Origin: Clostridiales bacterium
Lineage (GTDB): Bacteria; Bacillota; Clostridia; Oscillospirales; CAG-272
Reading direction: 5' to 3'
Assembly (NCBI GenBank): GCA_012800735.1
Contig: JAAZIU010000023.1
Coordinates: 1-37,621, forward strand
Length of the DNA: 37,621 bases
This document shows positions 8,128 to 16,747 of the stretch, in pieces. The position numbers and the translations under genes were made by a program. The stretch's first letter is position 1. Each line of letters starts with the position of its first letter. The notes beneath the pieces were generated by a model. That model saw nothing but the letters and a program-made list of their open reading frames with translations, did not search any database and was not told the origin of the DNA.

Positions 8128-8919
8128 ATGCAAAATTTCAAAAAATGGATTGAAAATTTCTGGTACCATTATAAATGGCAGACTATTCTTGTTGTCTTTT
8201 TCCTCACTTTCATCATCATAGCCGTTACTCAGATGGCTACCAAGGATAAAATCGACGTAAACGTCTTCTATACCGGCCCTTATGTCTTCTCTCCGCGGGA
8301 GATAGGGCAGGTCGAGGAGGCGTATGAAGCTTTGATGACATATGATTATAACGGCGACGGCGAAAAGGGGGCTGAGTTTACCAACATCGTCCTTCTGACA
8401 AACGATCAGGTGTCAAAGATTCGTGAAGACTCAAAATCCGGCGCGAACTCTCCCGATGTTGTCGACGATATAGTCATCGACGCAAACGCCATCCGCGAGG
8501 CGGAGAACGTTTTCAATCAGCAGATATTCGCCGGTCAGGTTCTGGTTTGCATGATGGATCCTTATTGGTACAACGAAGTCAAAAACGCGGGCGGCTGGTG
8601 CAAACTGAGCGATATCCTCGGCTACAAGCCGGAATTCGCCTGCGATGACTATTCGGTGCTGCTTAAAGACATGAAATTCGCGCAGTATTTCAAGGTTTTT
8701 GCCCGCCTGCCGGAAGACACGCGGCTGGCGCTGAGGACGATTTCGACCGTATCAAGCTTTACTCAGAAGGAGAAGGAGCAGGAGCGGTGGGGATGGAACG
8801 CTGAGATGATGCGCGATCTGTTCTTATTTGAGTTTCCGGAGGGCTACGATCCCGAGGCGCTTGAATATGATCCGGAAGCGGGAACTGCTTCCGTTCCTGA
8901 AGCGGCTCCGGCGGGCTGA
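8128..8919 (+). CDS. Membrane-anchored extracellular protein of unknown function
   Basis: The 263-residue protein has a short, basic and aromatic cytoplasmic start (NFWYHYKWQ), one transmembrane segment at about residues 18-38, and a ~220-residue domain predicted outside the cell. I do not recognise the family. Parts such as VCMMDPYWYNEVKNAGGW and the order of helices and strands are reminiscent of half of a solute-binding protein, but this is inference. An Asp/Asn-rich loop (YDYNGDGEKG) looks like a calcium-binding turn. The C-terminus ends in a Pro/Glu/Ala-rich tail. The start is the ATG at 8128, with CGGAG nine bases upstream. The in-frame TTG at 8119 overlaps that site and is less likely. 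Neighbours on both sides are cell-surface binding proteins. Confidence 0.7.
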   Translation: MQNFKKWIENFWYHYKWQTILVVFFLTFIIIAVTQMATKDKIDVNVFYTGPYVFSPREIGQVEEAYEALMTYDYNGDGEKGAEFTNIVLLTNDQVSKIREDSKSGANSPDVVDDIVIDANAIREAENVFNQQIFAGQVLVCMMDPYWYNEVKNAGGWCKLSDILGYKPEFACDDYSVLLKDMKFAQYFKVFARLPEDTRLALRTISTVSSFTQKEKEQERWGWNAEMMRDLFLFEFPEGYDPEALEYDPEAGTASVPEAAPAG

Positions 8920-8960
8920 TGTCGAATCGCATAATAATTCTGTAAAAAACAATCATTTAA

Positions 8961-8976
8961 TGTGCTTAAAATCACA
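8961..8976 (+). promoter_or_regulatory. Candidate CRP/FNR-family operator upstream of the CBM9-like gene
   Basis: The 16-base partial palindrome TGTGC-TTAAAA-TCACA differs from the classic TGTGA-N6-TCACA at one base. Its centre lies ~52 bases before the predicted transcription start of the gene at 9051, a position from which such regulators can act. No matching regulator gene is in the window. Confidence 0.35.
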
Positions 8977-8985
8977 CAATTACTG

Positions 8986-9014
8986 TTGACATAAACCTCT
9001 TTTTGAGGTATAAT
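8986..9014 (+). promoter_or_regulatory. Perfect-consensus sigma-A promoter for the CBM9-like gene
   Basis: TTGACA (8986-8991), a 17-base spacer and TATAAT (9009-9014) match the consensus exactly. An inverted repeat ACCTC-TTTTT-GAGGT (8995-9009) fills the spacer and could be an operator or just chance. The predicted start is near 9021, leaving a 30-base leader with GGAGG before the ATG at 9051. Confidence 0.85.
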
Positions 9015-9050
9015 GTATTAACAAACGGTTTTTAAACCATGGAGGAAAAT

Positions 9051-9971
9051 ATGAGAAAGAATCTTGTTTCGACACTTATTTGCGTGCTTCTGCTTTGCGG
9101 AACAATGGCGCTGTCGGTTTTTGCCGCCACGACTCCCATCAGCGTTCCGAAAGCAACCCCGACCATCGACGGCGAGATCGACGCCCTTGAATGGAACCGC
9201 GACAACTACATCGAGATGGACAGCTCTAACTGCCAGGCATGGGCAGGCGAGATCATTGACAAAGTAACCTTCTATTACTATTGGGATGACAGCGGACTTT
9301 ACTGCGCTGCCAAAGTAATCGATGAAGATGTCAACCTTTGCTATGACGGCGATTCACCTTATACCCTCGACTGCTTCCAGATCGCTCTGAACCCCGGAAA
9401 TCTTATCGACGGAGGCGACCAGGGAATCTTCTTCTCGATGGGTGTTACCGATACCGGAAATGTTGAAGTTCAGCGCCATAATTACGAAGACGGGCTTATT
9501 ACCGAAAACTGCGTCGGCAAGGGCAAAACCAATGACGACGGCTGGCAGCTCGAGCTTCTGATTCCGTGGGATCAGATCAATGTCCTCGACACCAAATTCA
9601 CCCCCGAAGTCGGATACAAGCTCGACGCCATAATCTGCCTGCTTGACCGCGACGACGGCGGCGGAACCACCAACGCCTTCAAGACGGTACTTCCCGACGG
9701 CGATGTCAATGACTTCACGGTAGCTTCCTATGCGCTTACCCTTACTCTCGAAGAAGAAAAGGCCGCCGAAGAAGTTCTCGCGATCGAAGAAGAAGCCGCT
9801 CCCGCTGAAGCCGCTCCCGCAGAAGCTCCGGCCGAAACTCCCGCTCCGGTAGCCGAAGCCGCAGCTCCCGCACCGGCGCCGGCTCCGCAGACATCGGATG
9901 TATCCGGCATACTCATTCTCACCCTGACTGCCGCTCTCTCCTGCGCCGTTATAGTTAAAAAGCGCGGTTAA
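9051..9971 (+). CDS. Surface protein with CBM9/DOMON-like domain and C-terminal sorting-type tail
   Basis: The 306-residue protein starts with a signal peptide ending near SVFAA. Residues ~25-230 form one domain resembling the carbohydrate-binding module 9 / DOMON beta-sandwich. Family features are the opening TPTIDGEIDALEWN, the YYYWDDSGLYCAAKVIDED strand pair, DCFQIALNPGN and a late GWQLELLIPWDQI. Such domains bind sugars, heme or cell-wall polymers. Next comes a low-complexity Ala/Pro/Glu linker, then PQTSD, a hydrophobic helix and the basic end KKRG. That order resembles a sortase-type or membrane-anchoring tail. I chose the ATG at 9051 because GGAGG sits five bases before it. The ATG at 9039 would place that binding site inside the gene. 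The gene has its own consensus promoter and a terminator, so it is probably well expressed. Confidence 0.8.
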   Translation: MRKNLVSTLICVLLLCGTMALSVFAATTPISVPKATPTIDGEIDALEWNRDNYIEMDSSNCQAWAGEIIDKVTFYYYWDDSGLYCAAKVIDEDVNLCYDGDSPYTLDCFQIALNPGNLIDGGDQGIFFSMGVTDTGNVEVQRHNYEDGLITENCVGKGKTNDDGWQLELLIPWDQINVLDTKFTPEVGYKLDAIICLLDRDDGGGTTNAFKTVLPDGDVNDFTVASYALTLTLEEEKAAEEVLAIEEEAAPAEAAPAEAPAETPAPVAEAAAPAPAPAPQTSDVSGILILTLTAALSCAVIVKKRG

Positions 9972-9985
9972 TTTTATATTACCAT

Positions 9986-10017
9986 AAGGCAGACGCTCTC
10001 ATGCGCCTGCCTTTTTT
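9986..10017 (+). terminator. Intrinsic terminator after the CBM9-like gene
   Basis: AGGCAG-A-CGC (9987-9996), loop TCTCAT and GCG-C-CTGCCT (10003-10012) form a stem with a single mismatch, followed by TTTTTT. It lies only ~30 bases before the next coding region, so readthrough could feed the two solute-binding genes. Confidence 0.85.
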
Positions 10018-10048
10018 ATGAAAAACGCTATATTAAGGACTGAATATC

Positions 10049-11497
10049 ATGAAAAACATCGGAAAAAAACTTTCCGCTGCCGTATTGTCTTTTTTACTTC
10101 TTGCAGTCTTATTCGCGGGAGTCTCCTGCGGAGATGAGTCCACGCCGGCAAGCGATACTACGGCGGATGCATCGGTATCCGTACCGGAAGAAGATGTAAC
10201 GACCGACTATTATGACGCCCTTGATAAAAGTCTCGATTTCGGCGGATATGAATTCAATGTGATATCATATAAATCGGAAACTTGGGATATCTATATCGCG
10301 CCGGAATCGGAAAACGGCGAGGTGCTCAACGACTCGGCTTTCCGACGCAATCTTGAAGTCGAAGACCTTCTGAATATCAAGATAAAAACCACGATCGGCG
10401 ACGATTACGAGAAGAAGTTTCAAAACATGGTGCTTTCCGGCGCCGATGATTTCGACCTTATCTGTTTCTGGTCGCCGGGCGAGCGGTCGGGTTATGTTTC
10501 TCAGCATCTGGCATTTGACTGGAAGCAGCTTCCGTATGTGAATCTTGAAAGCGAATGGTACAACCAGACGGCCAACGCCGCATACAGCATCGGCGGCAGG
10601 CAGTATTTCGCCGTTTCCGATTTTACCTATACCGTCCAGCAGCATTTCCGGATAGTTTCAAACAAAGACTTGATTAAAGATATAGGCAAAGAGCAGCCAT
10701 ATCAGGACGTCTTTGACGGAACTTGGACCTTCGATAAGATGCTCTGGTATTGCGCCGGCGTTTACTCGGACCTTGACGGCGATCAGCAGGCGGGATTGGG
10801 AGACAGATACGGTCTTGTGCTGAATGCAGCCTTCTCCGCCGCATTCCCGTTCAACGCGGGTGAGATTCAGGTAACCAACAGCGATGACGGCTTTGTTGTG
10901 AATTTGTATTCCGACAGAATAGCCAATATCGTCGAAAGCATCGTTGCGCTCAGAGCCAACACAGATGTTTACTTCAACAAAAAGCAGAACAACGACCAGT
11001 ATAAGATATTCGACGACGGTAACGCTCTCTTCAAGCCGTACGGCTCCGATCCGGCTCTGCTGCGTTTGCACGAGTTTGACATCGGATATCTTCCTTACCC
11101 GAAATACGACGACTCTCAACCCGATTACGTGGTTTGGAGCGCAGGCGGCATGATGGCGGTCCCGCAGTCGGTTTCCGACATTGACAGAACCGGCGCGATT
11201 ATCGAGGCGCTTTCGGCGGCGTCGAACAAATACGTAAAGGACGCATTTGTCGAACAGTATGTTGAGAACAAAATCCTCCGCGATGAGGAGTCGACTCAAA
11301 TCTATCGCATGATGCGCGACAAGGCGACCTACGATCTTTCATATAATCTCGACCCCTCCGGAAAACTTTCCGGCTACGCATATTACTCGTATTTCATGAC
11401 CAAGAACAACGCTGACGCGGCGTCGTATTACGCCTCGATCAAAGAAAAAGTCGAAACCGGCTACGCTCAGCTTTTCGAAGAAGCGACAGGAGAATGA
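10049..11497 (+). CDS. Extracellular solute-binding lipoprotein
   Basis: The 482-residue protein has a lipoprotein signal peptide with the lipobox GVSC (Cys27), followed by a flexible Thr/Ser/Asp-rich linker to about residue 50. The rest resembles a clostridial solute-binding protein of the sugar ABC type: a LDFGGYEFNV first strand, GEVLNDSAFRRN, a central aromatic region, and helices near SDIDRTGAIIEALSAAS. A calcium-type loop, DLDGDQQAGLGDRYG, begins at residue 241; many members of this family carry one. The stop lies six bases before the next gene, a paralogue with the same layout, so the two are co-transcribed. No permease or ATPase for them is in the window. The ligand is unknown, and an AAGGA site precedes the start. 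Confidence 0.85.
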   Translation: MKNIGKKLSAAVLSFLLLAVLFAGVSCGDESTPASDTTADASVSVPEEDVTTDYYDALDKSLDFGGYEFNVISYKSETWDIYIAPESENGEVLNDSAFRRNLEVEDLLNIKIKTTIGDDYEKKFQNMVLSGADDFDLICFWSPGERSGYVSQHLAFDWKQLPYVNLESEWYNQTANAAYSIGGRQYFAVSDFTYTVQQHFRIVSNKDLIKDIGKEQPYQDVFDGTWTFDKMLWYCAGVYSDLDGDQQAGLGDRYGLVLNAAFSAAFPFNAGEIQVTNSDDGFVVNLYSDRIANIVESIVALRANTDVYFNKKQNNDQYKIFDDGNALFKPYGSDPALLRLHEFDIGYLPYPKYDDSQPDYVVWSAGGMMAVPQSVSDIDRTGAIIEALSAASNKYVKDAFVEQYVENKILRDEESTQIYRMMRDKATYDLSYNLDPSGKLSGYAYYSYFMTKNNADAASYYASIKEKVETGYAQLFEEATGE

Positions 11498-11503
11498 CTT
11501 CAA

Positions 11504-12988
11504 ATGTATAAAACGAAAAATATCAAAAAACACCTGACCTCGCTGCTGCTGATTGCCTTGTTGCTTGCAGCTTTTCTGCCGATTATATCCTCGTGCGGCG
11601 GGGAATCATCCGATAACGAACGTTACCCTATCGGCGTCACCGCCGCGACCCAGGAGACGGAGGAAATATCAACGGAACTCACCCACGGAGTACCGCGGCT
11701 TGATTTCGAAGGCTACGAATTCAGGTGGCTTACGTCGACGACCACCTCGACTTACTGCATAACCGCGGTGACTGAACAGACCGGCGACGTTCTGAACGAC
11801 GCGATGTATGACAGGATAAAGAAAGTCGAAGATGAACTCGGCGTTGTATTTGCTCCGGATATAATTCCCGGTGAGTCGGAAGCTGCGCTGTCTTTGATGA
11901 GAAACACGGTTTTTGCTGGCGAAGACGCTTTCGACGCCGCAATGCAGCTCGGTCGCGCCGCTTTCGGCATGATCGGTTCCGGACTCTTTGTCGATTTCAA
12001 GACACTGCCGTATATCACGACCGGAACCCAATGGTGGTTCAATGAAATAAATGACCAGGTAAATCTTACCGACAAAAACTTCGTCATGTTCGGCTCTTTG
12101 AACATGGGCATATATGACTTTACGAACGCAATTCTCTTCAACAAGAATATGCTGTCGTCGCTCAACCTTGAAAATCCCTATGTTCTTGTCGATTCGGGCA
12201 GCTGGACCTTTGATATCTGCGCGGAGATGGCAAAAGCCGCGGTGCATGACGTCGACGGAGACGGTCAGATGACGAAGGACGACATTTGGGGCTTTGCCGG
12301 AAGGTCTAACTCACTTCTGCCGAATTTCATCGCCGGAGCCCGTCAGCGGATGGTTGAAATCGATGCGGACGGGATTCCGCGGCTTACCGCCGGTTCAAAC
12401 GAGAGGATTTTCGAAGTCTTTGACAGAGTAATGACTCTCTTCCGCGACGACGGCGTCTGGTACACCAAAACCGGCACCGAGAACAATTATTATGTAAAAT
12501 GTCCGTTCTTTGAAAACGATCAGGCGCTCTTTGCCGACCGTTCTTTCTACTCCCTTACCCAGCTTCGCGAAATGGAGTCGGACTTCGGCATGGTGCCTTT
12601 CCCGAAATTCGACGAAGTTCAGGAGCAATACGGCGCGATGGTCGAAGCCGGCGGCAGAGCCACAATCGTTCCGGTTACGATTAAAGATCCGGAAGTTGTC
12701 GGCGCAGTGCTTGAAGCGCTCAACTTCTACGGCTGGAAGGACGTAATTCCGGTCTATTTCGAAATCGCCTTGAAGCAGAAATACACCCGCGACAACGAAG
12801 CCTCGCGAATGTTCGACCTTATCCTCGACTCAATAATATACGACCTCGGCGACACAATGCTTTGCAGCACCGTCAAAGACGGCATCCTTGTCCCCCTCTT
12901 TGCCGGTAACAAGCGGAACCTTGCGTCCAAGATCGAATCGCAGGCGCCCAAGGTAGAAGCAGCCATTCAGGCGGCGATGGGAAATTAA
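11504..12988 (+). CDS. Extracellular solute-binding lipoprotein (paralogue of upstream gene)
   Basis: The 494-residue lipoprotein has an N-terminal signal peptide and lipobox ISSC (Cys31). It shares the layout of the preceding gene: LDFEGYEFRWL, GDVLNDAMYDRI, FAGEDAFDAAMQLGR, and a calcium-type loop DVDGDGQMTKDDIWGF beginning at residue 249. It also has a PFPKFDE segment and late helices around GAVLEALNFYGW. The AGGAG inside the end of the upstream gene serves as its ribosome binding site, which implies coupled translation. Two similar binding proteins in a row, without transport components, may mean two ligands feeding a permease encoded elsewhere, or a sensing role. A strong terminator follows. 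Confidence 0.85.
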   Translation: MYKTKNIKKHLTSLLLIALLLAAFLPIISSCGGESSDNERYPIGVTAATQETEEISTELTHGVPRLDFEGYEFRWLTSTTTSTYCITAVTEQTGDVLNDAMYDRIKKVEDELGVVFAPDIIPGESEAALSLMRNTVFAGEDAFDAAMQLGRAAFGMIGSGLFVDFKTLPYITTGTQWWFNEINDQVNLTDKNFVMFGSLNMGIYDFTNAILFNKNMLSSLNLENPYVLVDSGSWTFDICAEMAKAAVHDVDGDGQMTKDDIWGFAGRSNSLLPNFIAGARQRMVEIDADGIPRLTAGSNERIFEVFDRVMTLFRDDGVWYTKTGTENNYYVKCPFFENDQALFADRSFYSLTQLREMESDFGMVPFPKFDEVQEQYGAMVEAGGRATIVPVTIKDPEVVGAVLEALNFYGWKDVIPVYFEIALKQKYTRDNEASRMFDLILDSIIYDLGDTMLCSTVKDGILVPLFAGNKRNLASKIESQAPKVEAAIQAAMGN

Positions 12989-13005
12989 ACGGCTTTAATA
13001 TAAGT

Positions 13006-13050
13006 TTACCCCGAACGGATTTTCTGTCCGTCCGGGGTAATTTTAGTTTT
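13006..13050 (+). terminator. Intrinsic terminator between convergent solute-binding and ABC exporter operons
   Basis: TTACCCCG (13006-13013) pairs with CGGGGTAA (13033-13040), with additional inner pairing ACGGA/TCCGT. TTTTAGTTTT follows on the + strand. On the - strand it could also stop the ABC exporter transcript, although the T run there is weaker. Confidence 0.8.
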
Positions 13051-13103
13051 AGAATTAACTTAGTTTCGTTATTATAGAATATATGTCCCGCGATTTTTAA
13101 AAA

Positions 13104-14888
13104 TCAAACATACTTGCTCGCCTGCAAATTAAACAGACGCGCATATACGCCGTTTTGCCTGAGTAAATCAAAGTGCGAACCCTGTTCGATGATATGTCCG
13201 TCGCCGAGGACGAGTATCTTGTCGGCAAGCGTGGTATTTGAAAGCCGGTGAGAGATCGTAACCGAGCTCTTTCCTTCGCTCAGGTGATAGAGCTTTTCGA
13301 ATATTCTGTCTTCCGAGATCGGATCAAGCGCGGCGGACGGCTCGTCGAGAACCATGAATTCGCTTTCTTTGAAATAAGCCCGCGCCAGCCCGACAAGCTG
13401 CCACTGCCCGCCGGAGAGGTCTTTGCCGTTATCTTCGTAATATCTGCCGAGAACGCTGTCAAAGCCGTTTTCCCAATCTTTGATTATTGCGCTCGCTCCG
13501 CTGATATCGCAGGCCTTATTCAGCCGCTCGTCATTGCCGCGTTCGGCAAAATCCGACAATGCAATAATCTCGCGCAGCGGCAGACAATAGGTGACATAGT
13601 CTTGAAACAACACGCCGAAAACTTTCCGCACCGCATAAATGTCATATTCTTTTATGTCAATATCGTCGAGCTTGATACAGCCCTCCTCCGGGTCATAGAA
13701 GCGGAACATCAGCTTAATTATAGTAGACTTTCCGGAACCGTTGAGTCCGATCAGACCGATTTTTTCATGCGGTTCGATAACGAAAGAGCAGTCTTTCAGC
13801 ACATATTCCTCGCAGTTAGGGTATCTGAACGAGACATTGCAAAACTCGATTTTGGGGTTTTGCGACGGCAGTCTTTTTCCGGATTTTTCGCTTTCCGGTC
13901 TGATATCGATAAATTCCCGAAGCTCACTCATACGAGTATTGTCAACCAGAAAACTGTTTATATCGGTCATCAGTCTGCTTGCCTGTTCGCGGAGCCTTGT
14001 TATCATGCTCAGATTATACTGCAAGTCACCGATGCCGATGTTCTTCGATACGACATCGTAAACCGATACGACAAGCATCAATAACTCGCCCGATACATTT
14101 AGAATCAGAATTCCGGTATTTATGATATTATGCCGGATGTCCTCTTTTTTGTTTATCAGGTAAAGCTTTTCCCGGATTTCTTTGTAGCGGTTTATAAAAA
14201 AGCCGCCGATGCCGTTAAGTTTGATTTCAAACTGAATATCGTTGTTGTAAAAAGCTTCGCTGTAATAATCCTTCTTTCGATTGTCGCGGAGCTGTTCTTT
14301 TTCCATTCTGAGCCGTTTTTCCGTATACCGATTGTTATAGATGGAATACGGGATCAGAAGCGCCATTGCGGCAAGACCTATCCACCATTTATATGCAATT
14401 ACGGCGATAAGTGCGGCGGCGATGCTGATTATTTCGGATATAATATTGAATATCTGCCACGGCATATTATATATGATATCATAACTGTTTCTTGCTTGCC
14501 GCACCTTATCGCCCAATGAAGCCGAATCGAAAAACGACAGATCAACGCGCGAAGTCTTATCTATCATCACGTTATCGATATAAAAAACCAGTTCATAAAT
14601 GTAACAGTCAGAAATGTATTCATCAAACCGCAAAAGCAGCTGCTCGGAGATTATCAGCGCAAGATATATTATAAGGTATTTTATGACGGTATCGGATGAT
14701 ATTTCGGAATAGGCGATTCCGTTAAGAATTTCTTTCCAGAGCCAGATATTTATAAGCGGTATAAAAGTCGTGGACAGCAATATCAGGCACTTCAATAAAA
14801 AATACTTTTTTGAAGCAATAAAGCTCGTCTTGATGCCAAACCAGATGTTTTTTGAAAGGCTGACAAAAGTTTCCGTGATTTTTTTCAT
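13104..14888 (-). CDS. ABC exporter, fused membrane and ATPase domains (fourth of four)
   Basis: The 594-residue half-transporter has six predicted membrane helices (residues ~1-320) and a C-terminal ATPase. All catalytic elements are intact: Walker A GLNGSGKST near residue 380, the Q-loop in FQDYVTY, signature LSGGQ, Walker B FMVLDEP with its Glu, and the switch His in TISHR. Two such halves make one pump that exports peptides, lipids or drugs. Its ATG directly abuts the TAA of the preceding gene, and the GGAGGCGGAG binding site lies inside that gene. It is therefore translationally coupled and probably pairs with that protein as a heterodimer. Both members carry the unusual GQW after the signature and an AYFK stretch. 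The substrate is unknown. Confidence 0.93.
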   Translation of the reverse strand: MKKITETFVSLSKNIWFGIKTSFIASKKYFLLKCLILLSTTFIPLINIWLWKEILNGIAYSEISSDTVIKYLIIYLALIISEQLLLRFDEYISDCYIYELVFYIDNVMIDKTSRVDLSFFDSASLGDKVRQARNSYDIIYNMPWQIFNIISEIISIAAALIAVIAYKWWIGLAAMALLIPYSIYNNRYTEKRLRMEKEQLRDNRKKDYYSEAFYNNDIQFEIKLNGIGGFFINRYKEIREKLYLINKKEDIRHNIINTGILILNVSGELLMLVVSVYDVVSKNIGIGDLQYNLSMITRLREQASRLMTDINSFLVDNTRMSELREFIDIRPESEKSGKRLPSQNPKIEFCNVSFRYPNCEEYVLKDCSFVIEPHEKIGLIGLNGSGKSTIIKLMFRFYDPEEGCIKLDDIDIKEYDIYAVRKVFGVLFQDYVTYCLPLREIIALSDFAERGNDERLNKACDISGASAIIKDWENGFDSVLGRYYEDNGKDLSGGQWQLVGLARAYFKESEFMVLDEPSAALDPISEDRIFEKLYHLSEGKSSVTISHRLSNTTLADKILVLGDGHIIEQGSHFDLLRQNGVYARLFNLQASKYV

Positions 14889-16622
14889 TTACTCCGCCTC
14901 CTTTGCCGTGTATTTTTCTTTCTGGAGGTTGTAGAGTCTTGAATATAATCCGCCCGCAGACACAAGTTCTTCATGTCTGCCGCTCTCGACTATTTTTCCT
15001 CCGTCCAAAACGATGATTTTGTTTGATATACGCGCGGCGGATATGCGATGGGAGATCATTATTCCGGTTTTATTGCCGGAAATTTCTTCGAAATTCCTGA
15101 ATATCCTGTCCTCCGCCTCTGCGTCAAGCGCCGCGGACGGTTCGTCAAAGATGACGATCTGCGCATTTTTGAAGTATGCCCTCGAAAGCGCTGCCTTCTG
15201 CCACTGACCTTTTGAGAGTTCGGTGCCGTTGTCGTCAAAGTTCCGGCTCATATAGGAATCAAGTCCGTTTTTGAGTTTCGGTTTGATATCATCATACAAT
15301 CCGCTTTGAACCAGCGCTTCGATTATCTCGGAATCTTTGTCGGCGCGGCTGTAATCGGATAAAGCGATATTATCCCGCAGCGTCAGCGGGTATTGCACAA
15401 AGTTCTGAAAAAGCGCAGAAAACAGTTTTCTTATATCCTTGATATCGTAATCCGACATCGGATAACCGTTTATCAGTATTCTGCCCGAATCAATCTCATA
15501 TAATCCCAGCATCAGCTTGATTATTGTGGATTTTCCCGAACCATTGATACCGACGAGAGAAAGCTTGTCACCGCGGTTCAGAATAAAAGACGCTCCGGAG
15601 AGGATGTAGTTATCGGTCATCGGGTATTTGAAGTATACGTCGTCAAATTCAAGCGATTCAAAGCGTTCAAGTCTGCGAATTCCTTTATTTTCTTCCGCGC
15701 ATTGAATGTTTTCGAACCGAAGGACAGTTTCTGTCAACTCCCGGGTATCGGCGAACTCAAGGAAAAGAACCTGCTTTATTCGTTGTAATGATGCGGATAA
15801 TGAAAACGCAAACCCGACATACAAAGCTGCGTTGCCTATCGTGCATAACCCCGCCAATGCCTGTAAAACAACAAACGCAATAAAAGCAGCCACCCCGCCT
15901 CTGATTAAAATCTCGGACAAAAGAGATGAATACCGCTCTTTTATCGGTTCGGTCAGGTCGTACATCCTGACATCTTTGGCGGGCCAGGGGTCGGCCAGCA
16001 TCCAGCGGTAGTAACTGAATTTTCTTATGTCCGGCGCAGATTTCTGACGTAATTCTCTTGCTTTCTTCAACAAAACAAAATCCATTATCGTTCCGGGGAC
16101 GGTCAGGATAATGAGCAGCAGCGAAAACCATATGTTATAACGGACAAGGGTGACAAAAGCCACACAAAACGTATAAAATACAGAAATAACATCAAACATA
16201 TTGATGATTAAATTTGAAGCCACATTATTCAGACAAGACATTTCATCCAGAATATTTCTGCCATCCGAGGAGTCGATAAAAGACATCGGAAGACTTGAAA
16301 GTTTTGTATACAAATTGATGAAATATCCTTGGTCCGCTTTGCTCTCGATCGAGTTTTGCAGCACATTTATAAATGAATTAATCCCCTGCGAGGTTACCAG
16401 TGCGGCAATGTACAAAACTATGCACAGCATGACATTTGCCATGTCCGGCATATCCGCTGTAAGGATATCGAGCAGAAATTTAAGCAAAAACGCTGAAAAC
16501 AGCGGAAATGAGGCTGATACTATTTTTAAAATGAAAAAGAAAACAACGGTAATCCCGCTCGTTTGATACACCAAACGAGCGGAATATGATATCGCATGAA
16601 TAAATGATTTAATGGCTTTCAT
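14889..16622 (-). CDS. ABC exporter, fused membrane and ATPase domains (third of four), altered signature
   Basis: The 577-residue half-transporter has six predicted membrane helices followed by an ATPase domain. Walker A is GINGSGKST (about residue 357), the Q-loop FQNFVQY, Walker B IVIFDEP with Glu present, and the H-loop MISHR. The signature is LSKGQ rather than LSGGQ, so the first signature glycine is lysine. In heterodimeric exporters one composite ATP site is often weakened, and this change could do that. The protein is encoded directly before, and coupled to, its likely partner at 13104. An AAGG-type site precedes the ATG. A gap of 125 bases separates it from the upstream exporter pair. 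The substrate is unknown. Confidence 0.93.
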   Translation of the reverse strand: MKAIKSFIHAISYSARLVYQTSGITVVFFFILKIVSASFPLFSAFLLKFLLDILTADMPDMANVMLCIVLYIAALVTSQGINSFINVLQNSIESKADQGYFINLYTKLSSLPMSFIDSSDGRNILDEMSCLNNVASNLIINMFDVISVFYTFCVAFVTLVRYNIWFSLLLIILTVPGTIMDFVLLKKARELRQKSAPDIRKFSYYRWMLADPWPAKDVRMYDLTEPIKERYSSLLSEILIRGGVAAFIAFVVLQALAGLCTIGNAALYVGFAFSLSASLQRIKQVLFLEFADTRELTETVLRFENIQCAEENKGIRRLERFESLEFDDVYFKYPMTDNYILSGASFILNRGDKLSLVGINGSGKSTIIKLMLGLYEIDSGRILINGYPMSDYDIKDIRKLFSALFQNFVQYPLTLRDNIALSDYSRADKDSEIIEALVQSGLYDDIKPKLKNGLDSYMSRNFDDNGTELSKGQWQKAALSRAYFKNAQIVIFDEPSAALDAEAEDRIFRNFEEISGNKTGIMISHRISAARISNKIIVLDGGKIVESGRHEELVSAGGLYSRLYNLQKEKYTAKEAE

Positions 16623-16638
16623 ATAGATACCTTAACAT

Positions 16639-16667
16639 ATAATATTTACGTGTATCAAACATTTAAA
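16639..16667 (-). promoter_or_regulatory. Possible promoter between the two ABC exporter pairs
   Basis: On the - strand, TTTAAA (16662-16667), a 17-base spacer and TATTAT (16639-16644) sit just before the ATG at 16622. The implied leader is only about ten bases, which weakens the case. The rest of the 125-base gap (16623-16747) shows no terminator and no credible peptide gene. Confidence 0.25.
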
Positions 16668-16747
16668 CATAAGTCTGAAATCTGATATTGTTACATATTC
16701 ATATGTACCTGACTCGGATTGATTTTCTTTAATCCAATTCTCAGTGT

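Noticed and set aside
9039-9050. ATG start for the CBM9-like protein at 9039
   Set aside because: It would place GGAGG inside the gene; the ATG at 9051 is correctly spaced from it and gives a cleaner signal peptide.
16623-16747. A peptide precursor between the ABC exporter pairs
   Set aside because: The longest frame on the - strand after an ATG is about 12 codons with no leader-core pattern, and the + strand has nothing better.
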